A stretch of DNA of 64,000 bases, from positions 62,001 through 126,000 of the forward strand of contig CALYLW010001093.1 in assembly GCA_944989445.1 (NCBI GenBank). Reading direction: 5' to 3'. The position numbers and the translations under genes were made by a program. This DNA comes from Ampullaceana balthica (Eukaryota > Mollusca > Gastropoda > Lymnaeidae). The notes below the pieces were generated by a model, which searched no databases, was not told where the DNA came from, and saw nothing but the letters and a program-made list of their open reading frames with translations. Numbering within the stretch: position 1 is the stretch's first letter; each line of letters starts with the position of its first letter. This document shows positions 40,480 through 52,900 of this stretch, piece after piece.

Positions 40480-40841
40480 CTCACGAATCCCACTTTTTTA
40501 TTCAATGTTCAATAGTTAGGGACACTCATGTCCAACTTCTCTTCAAAAGGAGCAATGTTCTCTGTAACATAACTAGAACAGCCCTGCACAAAGTTTTGTG
40601 TCTCCACAATCTTGTCTCTAACATAACTAGAACAGCCCTGCACAAAGTTTTGAGGCCTCCACAATCTTGTCTCTAACATAATTAGAACAGCCCTGCACAA
40701 AGTTTTGTGTCTCCACAATCTTGTCTCTAACATAACTAGAACAGCCCTGCACAAAGTTTTGTGTCTCCACAATCTTGTCTCTAACATAACTAAAAAAACA
40801 GCCCTGCACAAAGTCTTAACTGCTGACCATGAGATGGGCTA
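40480..40841 (-). other. PRKAG: PRKAG 3'UTR with AATAAA signal and 54-bp tandem repeat
   Basis: Downstream of the TGA the sequence holds about five 54-bp tandem copies (40561-40815), then AATAAA on the minus strand at 40502-40497. If the polyA signal is used, the repeats are in the mature message. Antisense-strand open frames through the repeat are by-products of a unit divisible by three. Confidence 0.55.
40561..40815. repeat. 54-bp tandem repeat, about 5 copies, PRKAG 3'UTR
   Basis: Units contain AACAGCCCTGCACAAAGTTT then TGTGTCTCCACAATCTTGTC; the repeat starts within 30 bases of the stop codon and the first partial unit overlaps sequence next to it. Confidence 0.95.
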
Positions 40842-40921
40842 TCAGGAGGACACCAACGTACTCTCGGTCACCATGGAGTCTGTCTCAAGGGCTATCACTG
40901 GAATTTTGGTGAATTCTTCAG
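40842..40921 (-). CDS. PRKAG: PRKAG terminal coding exon
   Basis: After acceptor TTTTCCCAG the two first bases complete Ala, followed by [20 protein letters not shown] and TLVSS, then stop TGA at 40844-40842. Phase fits the phase-1 donor at 42913. Human gamma1 ends soon after CBS4, so this 26-residue tail is longer and not conserved with it. Chosen because it is the only phase-compatible terminal exon with a strong acceptor before the polyA signal at about 40.5 kb. Confidence 0.75.
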
Positions 40922-43900
40922 CTGGGAAAACATTTGTAAAAAGTGATACAAGTATTAGGTCAATAAATCAATACAACAACTAAACCATATTCTATAAAGT
41001 ACAGTAGAACCCACTTAACTCGCCAACCCTATTAAGTTGACATTTTTTATTGGAACCGCCAAATTCTCTCTTTGTCAGCATTTTCTCATCGGTTAATTCG
41101 ATTCTTTTAAGTCCCCGAACCCTAATACCTCGAGCACAAAAGAGGACCAAATTTGCAACTTAACTTTGGTTAGCTTGATCCCCGTCTGTTCGCCTAGCGA
41201 CACACTCTCGCATTTTTAGTTAAAAATAGCTTCGAAATCTCGCTTTCCTCGTGATTTCTGGCTATTGTGTGATTTTACGAGATTTCAATTAAAATTACCG
41301 GATGTATTTATCTTGTTTCACTTTGATCCGTATGTCAATTAGTTTGATGCGTCTCTATCGAGTATGTATTCACCCAAGGTGCTCGAAAATCGCATTGTCG
41401 GTCTTTAATCGTCATTATTTTGCAGTGCATGTTATATTGTTATTAAACTTAATTCATTTCCTGATGCATTAATCATTTTATTTTTTAAGATAAACGAATA
41501 TCTTTAGAAAAGAAAATAAAGGTTTGTATTGAGAATCGCAGTGGTTTTTATTTTATATTGGTAAATTTCTGCTGTTAGTTGGTGCACATATGCCTTTTGT
41601 TGTTAGCAAACATGTATGTACATTTTTATAGCATGCCGATCGCTTCATCAAACAAATAACGGCAACGCTGTTGTGTTAAAAAAAAACTCCAAAAGCACGT
41701 GCATGTACATTCTCATTTATTAACGCTAGTGATGGGACGATACCAAAATCATAGGGTGCTTAATGTAAACAAGGCTTCCCAGACTACAGTTTACCCACCC
41801 CCACTCTCAATCTCCCACACCATTGTTGTTGGTTAGTCCGATTAGCATCAAGTTAGGGAAGGAATTCTGATTCCATTGTAAGCCGAGGGGAGGACCCAAG
41901 GAAGATTATTAGGAAGAGAATGGTTCGGGGACAATGAGGGGATGTGTAGGTTACATGGGGCGGGAAATTTATTAGTGTAGCTTGTAAGGAAAGTCACGAA
42001 AGAGCCTTCCAAGGCACAGTATCGCTCAATCTGGGAATCACTGCTAACTCGGAAACTGTAACAAACATCTAGCCCCATTTAAAAAAAAACAAAGAACTAA
42101 ATTAGTACTAATGTTAACTGGGAGCGCGCACAAGAGAAAAATACGATGTCACAAGATGACTCCCCCGGCGTGGGGGGCAGGAGTAGCTGAATTTGTTATG
42201 TACTAGGGAAAAAAACTGCGGTAATCCAACAAAGGGTTATATTTAATCGATCCTTAAAAACTAATGGTCTTAACAACCTTAGGAAAGAGTGAAGAAATAT
42301 TAGGGTCCCGATATTCCAATAGGATTCCGATTAAACGTCCCATCACAAATTAACTCACATCATGTACATAAAGAAATTTTAAGCACATGTTAATATTTTG
42401 CCGCCATATTGGTTTTCGTTTAACTCAATCATCGGTTAGCTGGACGCCTTTTGGCACACCCCTAGGCCGTCGACTTAACCGGGTTATAGTGTATTGTGGA
42501 AAGAAAGTGTATTTTAATTTATCCAAATCTTTGTGTTGCCATGGTGACATGCTAATTACAAAGTTTCTCAAATGTTTTTGCTATGTGTAGGATCAACAAA
42601 CATTTATTTTCTCCTTCTATTGAGAATCATCTGAATTCAGAGAACATAGTTGGCCACAATTTTTTTTTCCCAATAAGAGTCAAGTCAAATGAAAATATTG
42701 GTTGCATCAAATGGAAGCTTATTAAGTACAAAATTATGAGCAGAGACACTTATATCTTTTACATAGCTGCTACCTGGGCAGGTTTTAGCTACTATCTGGG
42801 AAGGTTTTAGATGCTATCTGGGTAGGTTTTAGTCAATGTTTAAAACTTTGTTTATATTAAATCTTTAAACAAAATGGAAATGACTCAATAAATGAAGATA
42901 AAAACAACTTACCCATTGGCCTGAGGACAATATACTTGAGTAAATCTGACAAGGACACTATTCCTTCCACACCGCCACTCTCATCAGTCACAACTAGTCG
43001 ATGAACCTGACCAAATATATCTACAGTTAGCCAAGATCAAATATATCTACACTTAGCCAAGATCAAATATATCTACAGTTAGCCAAGATCAAATATATCT
43101 ACAGTTTGCCAAGATCAAATATATCTAGTTAGCCAAGATCAAATATATCTACACTTAGCCAAGATCAAATATATCTACGGTTAGCCAAGATCAAATATAT
43201 CTATACTTAGACAAGACCAAACATATCGACAGTTAGCCAAGATCAAATATATCTACACTTAGACAAGACCAAATATATCTACAGTTAGCCAATACCAAAT
43301 ATATTTACAGTTAGCCAAGATTAAATATATCTACAGTTAGCCAAGATCAAATATATCTACACTTAGCCAAGATAAAAAAAAACATTTATTGCAATACAAA
43401 GAAAAATGTTGATATATTCACTCTCCAAATAGATTATTTTTGTGTACTTTATCATAATAATGAAATATTGGCTTTTACTGGTAACTTGTAATTATATAAC
43501 CTTCTGAATCCCACATAACTAAACAGTGTTTTTGTTTTATCTGTGCATCAATTATTTTCAAGCCGCTGTCACTCACCTCTGCCTTGACAATCTTCTCCAT
43601 AACACTTGACAGTGTCTCCCAGATATGGCAGGTGGCAACTTTTTCATTCTAAAAGTTCAAACATTTTGTTCAGTCAAAATATTAGTCTCAAGAATGGATT
43701 AAAAAGATAACCTTTAGAGGAATTTATTTTTCTACAACTCTTTATGGTCTTGTTGGAAATATCAAATGTCATGAGATTGACATTAATTATTAACATTTTT
43801 TCTTTAGGGGATGGCCGGATGTGGTTTTTACTATTAGCCAGATCCGGATATCTCTGGAGTGTAAGAGCTAAGGAGGTGTACTTTACTACTGTCTATTTAG

Positions 43901-46900
43901 TATTCAATACTATTTATTAAAATTAGGGCTGTTATCGATTAATTTAAATTTAATCGTTAACTTTTGAAAAATTAACAATTAGTTAATCCTTAATTTCGAT
44001 TAAAGCCAAGAATAGAAATTTATGACGTCATTAAACTGAACATTTCAAGGGAAGTAACAAAAACAGGTAATTGACTTTTAAAATATTTTATTGAGTTATT
44101 TCCCCTGTCTCACAGACATTGAAAATTAAGAATATTTTGAACTAAATTTTATGACAATGTGTTGATACTTAAACGGATGTTTGTGCTGAAGGTGGTACGT
44201 CAGCGATGTATTTGATCCTTTAAAAGAGAATTATTTATGGCAGTGAACACAGTAAACTTTTTCACCATCTTCGACTTTGCCATTCGCAGTTAGCTTAAAA
44301 ACAAAATTTTTGCTCAACTTTCCAGTTATATGTGTAAATATAACTGCGCTGGTGCTGTCAGCAATTTTTTAGTTGACGTCTGCTGGTCCACATAAATTAA
44401 TGAAATAAATTATAATATTAAGCGGGAGAATTTTGTACACACAAAAAATATATAAATTATTAATAATTAATTATTTATTAATAAAAATTTTTTAAAAATA
44501 TTATAAATATTTTCTTTAATTTTAATCGAATTTTTATCGATTAAAATAATTTTATCGATTAATCGAGAAATTAATCGTTAATTTCCAAAGGCCTAATTAA
44601 AATATTTATTATGCAACATATGGAGAGTATCTGCTATCTACAATGACAGTCTGTGACACTGTCAAAGTCAACAATGAACATTATACAATGAATTGAATTA
44701 ATTTGAATGAAGTTCAAAGAACTTTGTAGTGTGTACTAAGCGAACAGTGTTGTACTGAGTGTGTAGTGTGGTGTACAAGAAGTCGTGATCTAGAGCCATA
44801 ATAAAAACTGTTCTTTTATTCAGATGACTTAAGTTTAACGTTTAATGCCCCAAAGCGCGGTAATGCGCGCCTTGTCTCTAATGCCAAAGCGCGGTAATGT
44901 GCGCCTCGATAGCACTCTCTTTAGTAATGAAATTATAGAAATCAAAAATTCTTCATTTAGCGAGAGAAGCTTCAGTCGACTTCCGGCAATGGCGGCCGTT
45001 GACCTCGCTCGTGTTATCGCTCGATTCGCAAAGTTTTTTGGTCGTTTTTATGGTGTTTTTTTTTGAAAATGTGATTTTTCTATACGTTATTGTAAAAATA
45101 ATAGTATTAAACTACAGGTAAAAATAGTATTAAGCTCAAGACGGTCATTTGGATACGTAAAATAACCATTCTTATCCTAAAGAATGAAGTAAGTATGACA
45201 ATAATAATATAAATACATTTTACGCAATTTTTTAAATTTCATAACCAGTTGATAGTAATATACGGGAAATCCTTACGGGACTGAGGCAGAAGTTTGGTGA
45301 AAACCTTCTGGGGCATTAAACGTTAATATGCTGTTAGTTAATTTACTTTGTTATCTTATGTAGTAAAGTAATATCTATACTTGTTTTACTATATTTAACA
45401 TACATAAAAAAAATAATTAACTCCGGGTAATAAGCTTATACCGACTAATTGAAGTTATGGTTATGATCGGACCGGTCTCAATCTCAGGACCGGTTAACAG
45501 TTAACAACCTTTTTTAAAAACTGTTCTTTTATTAAATTAATTTAATTTGATTTCAAATAACTCTTAACTACATTGATATACCAATCCGACCCGGATCTGC
45601 CCCTAATGATTTGGCAAATCCGGATAGTGCTGGAAATCCAGATATCCGGCCACCCCTGGTTTTTCTTACCTCCTCCCCATGACGATTTTTAAGAGCTTCA
45701 CTCAATGGGATGTCCAAATTGTTGTAACTTTTGTCTGCTGCCAAATTCTGAAATAAAATACAAATACAATGAAAACAATTCTACAACATACTTTGATGTT
45801 TAAATGTCAAATTTGAAAACAAAACAAAACTTGAGATGATGTACCATCATTTTTCAAATTGGATTGCGGAGAGATAAATGAAAAGACCTTATCTGTATTA
45901 CAATATAAACAATAATATCTATTTGCAGTGACATGATATGAATGAGCTGGCAAAAAAACACACTTTCTGGCACCAGCACTCACAATAACATCCTTTAAAA
46001 AGTTCAGCATATCACAATAACATCACATTTGACCCACTGCTCACAATAACATCAAATTTGACCAACTACTCACAATAACATCACCTTTGACCCACTACAT
46101 ATAATAACATCAAATTTGACCAACTACTCACAATAACATCACCTTTGACCCACTACTTACAATAACATCAAATTTGGCCCCACTACTCACAATAACATCA
46201 AATTTGCCCCCACTACTCACAATAACATCAAATTTGCCCCCACTACTCACAATAACATCAAATTTTCCCCACTACTCACAATAACATCAAATTTGGCCCC
46301 CACTACTCACAATAACATCAAATTTGCCCCCACTACTCACAAGAACATCAAATTTGGCCCCACTACTCACAATGACATCAAATTTGGCCCCACTACTCAC
46401 AATAACATCACCTTTGACCCACTACTTACAATAACATCAAATTTGCCCCCACTACTCACAATAACATCAAATTTGCCCCCACTACTCACAATAACATCAA
46501 ATTTGGCCCCACTACTCACAATAACATCAAATTTGGTCCCACTACTCACAATAACATCAAATTTGGCCCCACTACTCACAATAACATCAAATTTGGTCCC
46601 ACTACTCACAATAACATCAAATTTGGCCCCACTACTCACAATAACATCAAATTTGGCCCCACTACTCACAATAACATCAAATTTGACCCACTACTCACAA
46701 TAACATCAAATTTGGCCCCACTACTCACAATAACATCAAATTTGGCCCCACTACTCACAATAACATCAAATTTGGCCCCACTACTCACAATAACATCAAA
46801 TTTGGCCCACTACTCACAATAACATCAAATTTGGCATAGATGTTTGAGACAAGTCCTGAGCTTTCAATGACGGGTAATGCTGATATTCTGTGTTCCACGA

Positions 46901-49900
46901 ACATATGGAGAGCTTTGATGATGGGAGTGTCTGGTGTTGCCTGGGACACATTATTCCAACAACAAAAATTATTTGATGAGTCATGAAATAAAAAATTTAA
47001 ATTTAATTTACTGTAATTATTTATTTTTCCTGCTTTTAAATTAAAAAAAAAGTTTTTGAGGTTTAATTTTTGTTGTTATCTACGAAAGGAATAACATAAA
47101 ACAATGCAATAAAATGTATATTTGTTGAAAAGTAAATGGTGTCAGAAGAACAATTACTCCCCTTGGATCAATAAAATTGAACAAAATACCCATATTTTGA
47201 ATCAATTTGGTGTCGAGTCTACTGAATAAACCATGTGCCAGTGGGTTGTGTACATTGACCAAAATTGACCCAATGTGCCAGTGGAGTGTATACATTGACC
47301 GAGTTTGACCGAATGAGTGGAGATAAAATGAAATGTTGGAGTGAATTACAGTGATGACATTTTGAAATGTTGAAATGACTTACAGTGATGACATTTTGAA
47401 AAGTTCCAATCCCCAGTTCTCTGATGGACTTTTTCATGAAAGATGGTTGGGGTAGTTCTTTAATCTGGAACATCAAACAACAGATATATAAGACATGGAC
47501 ATTCTAACAATATTCATGAACATTTTAACCAAATATTCATTGATATAACACATGAACATTCTATCCACACAAAAAAATAATTAAAAAAAATTAAACTTTC
47601 ATTCAATCCAAGCATTATAACCACAATTACAAAGAAAAAAATATCTAAATTTTATTTCCAGTAAAATAAACACAGGAACATACGTATAAGTGCAGGAAGC
47701 GGAGAATACGTTTGTGCGTAAGGATGTAAATAGCGTTTCCAGTGCTCTCGTCAATGACTGGCAGGCGGTGGACATGACTTTCTATTAAGGTCTTGACAGC
47801 GTCATACAAACTGGCATCAGGATTAATGTACACAAAGGGCCTTTGCTGGTTTTTCAAAACTTCTGTTTCAATAGAGAAAAAAAAAGTTCATTAAAACTTG
47901 TGCATTGGTTGTAATACGTTGTAAAGGAAAGCTCGGGGAAACATTTCTAATACTTAATCGTAGTCTAACTAAACATCTATTTAGTTTCTACATTAAATAT
48001 TTTCTTACACATTCAATCTTTTCTTTTTTCCCGACTTATCAGTTTTCTAGTTGAAATAATTTTCCAGTGAGTCACACATCACAAGACACTGTGTAATGAC
48101 TCACTGGCCACATCAATATTGCATGACACTCACCCCAATAAAACTACAAAACAAGTGAGGCTCAGTGGATACTAGGTTAAAAAACAACAGTTGTTTGCTG
48201 ATATACAGAGGTTTATTATTAATTGTTGGACAAGCTTTCTATACAGTTATAGACCAAATGGCAAGGGGGATGCCTCAATCTAATAAGATAATAGTAGTCA
48301 AATGGAATTAAAAATTGTTTCTTTTAAAATCAGTTTCTTCTAAAACTGATAACGTTTACCATAATTTGAATACAAATAATTTGAAGATGAAATGTATATC
48401 CCAAACATTGTATGACAGAACTGATGGTAGCAATCTTGACAGAACTGATGGTAGCAATCTTGACAGAACTGATGGTAGCAAGCTTGACAGAACTGATGGT
48501 AGCAAGCTTGACAGAACTGATGGTAGCAATCTTGACAGAACTGATGGTAGCAATCTTGACAGAACTGATGGTAGCAAGCTTGACAGAACTGATGGTAGCA
48601 ATCTTGACAGAACTGATGGTAGCAAGCTTGACAGAACTGATGGTAGCAAGCTTGACAGAACTGATGGTAGCAATCTTGACAGAACTGATGGTAGCAATCT
48701 TGACAGAACTGATGGTAGCAATCTTGACAGAACTGATGGTAGCAATCTTGACAGAACTGATGGTAGCAATCTTGACAGAACTGATGGTAGCAATCTTGAC
48801 AGAACTGATGGTAGCAATCTTGACAGAACTGATGGTAGCAATCTTGACAGAACTGATGGTAGCAATCTTGACAGAACTGATGGTAGCAATCTTGACAGAA
48901 CTGATGGTAGCAATCTTGACAGAACTGATGGTAGCAATCTTGACAGAACTGATGGTAGCAATCTTGACAGAACTGATGGTAGCAATCTTGAAAATGGTTT
49001 TTTTATTCTAAATTGTTTGTCCAGGAGACATGAGCTTTCATTGTGACACAAATCAGAATGTAAGTCTATCAATCAGAATGTAAGCCTATCAATCAGAATG
49101 TAAGTCTATCAATCAGAATGTAAGCCTATCAATCAGAATGTAAGTCTATCAATCAGAATGTAAGCCTATCAATCAGAATGTAAGTCTATCAATCAGAATG
49201 TAAGTCTATCAATCAGAATGTAAGTCTATCAATCAGAATGTAAGTCTATCAATCAGAATGTAAGTCTATCAATCAGAATGTAAGCCTATCAATCAGAATG
49301 TAAGCCTATCAATCAGAATGTAAGTCTATCAATTAGAATGTAAGCTAGTCTATCAATCAGAATGTAAGTCTCTCAATCAGAATGTAAGTCTATCAATTAG
49401 AATGTAAGTCTATCAATTAGAATGTAAGCCTAAGTCTATCAATCAGAATGTAAGCCTAAGTCTATCAATCAGAATGTAAGTCTATCAATCAGAATGTAAG
49501 TCTATCAATTAGAATGTAAGCCTAAGTCTATCAATCAGAATGTAAGCCTAAGTCTATCAATCAGAATGTAAGTCTAAGTCTATCAATCAGAATGTAAGTC
49601 TAAGTCTATCAATCAGAATGTAAGTCTAAGTCTATCAATCAGAATGTAAGTCTAAGTCTATCAATCAGAATGTAAGTCTAAGTCTATCAATCAGAATGTA
49701 AGTCTATCAATCAGAATGTAAGCCTATCAAGTCCATGGTGAGTTTAAAGTTAAATAAAAGCTTTGACATTTTATTCCTCTATCCTGAGAGATGGCCATCT
49801 GTGCCAAGATGCAGCTCTCAAGCTAATTTGGAAGTAGGTTCAAATGACCATAAACTCAAGGATAAGTCGACCCCCTGATTTGTCATTTGAAAAGTGAAAT

Positions 49901-52900
49901 GTTACATTTGTTCAAACTATCGCTACCTAAACTCATGGAGTTTATAAAATGAGTTACCAATGTATAAATTCAACCCCTGAATTTGCCCTTTAAATTTTGA
50001 AAAACCAAACTCATCCTTGAGTGTATAAGGTAGGTCACAATGGGTCAGTCAGTTAGTTGAATAAAGGTGTGGACAACATGTTTCTATGGATACAGAAGAT
50101 TGTTTGTTGTTTATTTTTTAAAATTCATTCTTGACATATTAAGGACATCTTCTCTCCCTGGGAGTTTTACTGAACATCAGCAAGTGTGTTGACAAATAAC
50201 TTACCCCTCCAATTAGAGATCTTAACAAGTGTGTTGACAAATAACTTACCCCTCCAATTAGAGATCTTAACAAGTGTGTTGACAAATGACTTACCCCTCC
50301 AATTAGAGATCTTAACAAGTGTGTTGACAAATGACTTACCCCTCCAATTAGAGATCTTATGATCCTCAAGTTCATCCATTCTAACCTAAAAAGTCAAATC
50401 AAAAGTTAAAACAGACACTTGTTGTTTTACTTTATTTCTATTTTGTTGAACCAAGATTGCTTACTAATATTTCAAATATTGTGTAACCCCTTTCCTATTA
50501 CAGGAATAAAACAATTAATTAAAATAATACTTATGAACACCGCGGATAATTATTTTTTTAAGCGCTATCAAAATTTCAGATCGATCGAACGTACCGTAAT
50601 TAAATTAATGCATTTTTAGTTTATCTATATAAAACTATATGTAGCAGTCGCTATTGTTTGCATTTTACGGGTCACTTGACTTCACGCCAGCCATCGATAA
50701 CCACATCTCGTGTTTTAACCAGGGGGAATTGACTCAGATTCAGGCTGTAAATGTTTGTCGCGTTGGAACATAATCAATACTTTAAGTTCTGTCTCATATA
50801 TAAGTGATTTATAATCAAAAACTTTGTTTTTACGTTTTAATCCCTTATATTAACTTCACCGCTGTCTCTCTCTGTCTGTCGTTCGTCGTCGGGCAGGCGG
50901 AAAAACAGAAGTAAAAAATGACACACTTCCCGTGATGCTATCGAGCTGAAATTTTGCACATAGACTTGTGTCACCTAACAATGCATTGTATCAAAATTTC
51001 AGATGGAACTTACCGTAATTAAATTAATGTATTTTTAGTTTATCTCTATATAACATATGTAATTCACTTTCACTGTTTGTTATTGTTTTTCTTCCACTTG
51101 CCAGTTGAGTAGCGTTGACGCCACTCATCGATGTACCCTCGGCAGTGCTTTTGTTTACATTTTACCTGCTGTCACGCTCAGCCTCGGTCCAGCGATCTAT
51201 GACCAGACCTTTTCCCTTCCCCCCCCCACCCCAGGGTTATACAGCAAAGGGGAGTTAAGGCGGATTCAGTCTGTAAATGTTTGTCGCGTTTTAAACATGA
51301 TCAATACTTTTAGTTATGTCTCATATATAAGGGATTTATAGTCAAAAACTTTGTTTTTACGGTGTTGTTTTATTATTTGCTATTTTCCATTATGCAAATA
51401 AAATTATTTTTTCAGTTATAGTGGTGTATTTTAGGCCCTTAGAAATAAAGATACATTTCCCCTTACGTTGAATAAAAATTCCAATGTTTTATCACACTAG
51501 TATCCTTGCCAAATTTTGTTATCCTGTAAGTTGTGGTATTTTTACAGTTACCATGTACGTCTTATTGTTTAAATACTTGAGACATTGCAATATTTCACAT
51601 ATAAGTTACTATTGAATTAAATAATTATTATTTTAATGGCAAAATGAACAGCAGTCATAACAAAATATCAGTTTGGTCAATTCAAAAGTTCACAAATATC
51701 AGACTTACATCCGGGGACTTGTAGTACATTTTTAAGATGTTTATAAAATCAGTGATTGTCAGCATTCCTGAGAAATAAAAAGATTGGATTTAAAAATGTA
51801 TTTAGAAAACTTGTACATAAAATATTAATAGAACCAAACCAAAACTTGTACATAAAATATTAATAGAACCAAACCAAAACTTGTACATAAAATATTAATT
51901 GAACCAAACCAAAACTTGTACATAAAATATTAATTGAACCAAACCAAAACTTGTACATAAAATATTAAATAGAACCAAACCAAAACTTGTACATAAAATA
52001 TTAATAGAACTAAACCAAAACTTGTACATAAAATAATAATAGAACCAAACCAATGTTCCATTTAAGCTGCCATCAAAAAATGGATGCTGTGCAACTTTGA
52101 ACAAGAGTTTTTTTAAACCTTGCACAAGGACTAGCGAACCTTAGAGGGAACAATGAAGCTATCATTACTAGAAACTCCTAATTTTTTTTAATGAAAATGA
52201 TTGTTGATAGAACTGGGGCCTCAAATGTAATGGCAAAAAGGAATTGTGGATAAATTACTGGCTTTGTAATTAATTTAACGAAGCACATGCTAAAGATATA
52301 AATTATAAAAGGTAATTTAATTTCAATTTAGGGCCCAACATTGGCAGTCTAACAGGGCAAAAAACAACAGTTACTTTCCACCTGTGTATGATCAACCTAA
52401 GCCAAGTTTATTCAATCTAACTGCAGCATACCATGGGGCTTGTGGTAACATGCTGTTCACAAACTATTTATAACCCCATAAATTTAAAAAAACAAACATT
52501 TCTCAACATTTTTGCTACCTAAAGAACTTTCACCTGTGTAGCCAGCTTGTTTAATTGAATAGGACAGATAAAAGCTCTTCAAATTTATCTCTCTCTTAAT
52601 ACATCAAACACAAATATATGGAATCTGCATTCGGTGACCCAGTTTTCAAATCTGCCCTTAAATACTATGGTCTGTAATGGATGAACACACAACAACATGT
52701 TGCCTTTCTCTCAGAGTTCAAGCTAGGTTCTTTCTCTTCTTGCTGAGCCTGCCCAAAAGGACACATTAAGCAGTTTGATATTGTTTTCCTCAAGCCCTCC
52801 CCCACCCCCACATACAGTCAGGGCAAAGAGAACAACTTGTTTTCTTCATTCCCCAACAAGCTGCTCCTTGGGGCCAAGGAGATTGACAAATGTAAGATTG

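Noticed and set aside
40369..40490. Minus-strand open stretch beyond the PRKAG polyA signal (NNTIISERTAAGQNQVDSFG)
   Set aside because: Looks coding-like and ends in a stop, but no acceptor of matching phase was found and the terminal exon at 40842-40921 fits better. An alternative last exon is not fully excluded.
40509..40811. Minus-strand frame with NFVQGCSSYVRDKIVETQ repeats ending MSVPNY
   Set aside because: Translation of the 54-bp repeat in the PRKAG 3'UTR; not linked in phase to the upstream exon.
44845..45066. 73-codon + frame with duplicated [19 protein letters not shown] start
   Set aside because: Lies inside a nested transposon and begins with its terminal duplication; no domain recognised.
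48315..49072. Open frames of 243 (+) and 238 (-) codons over the 24-bp array
   Set aside because: They arise from an 8-codon repeat lacking stops, occur on both strands at once, and sit in a PRKAG intron with no splice or start context.
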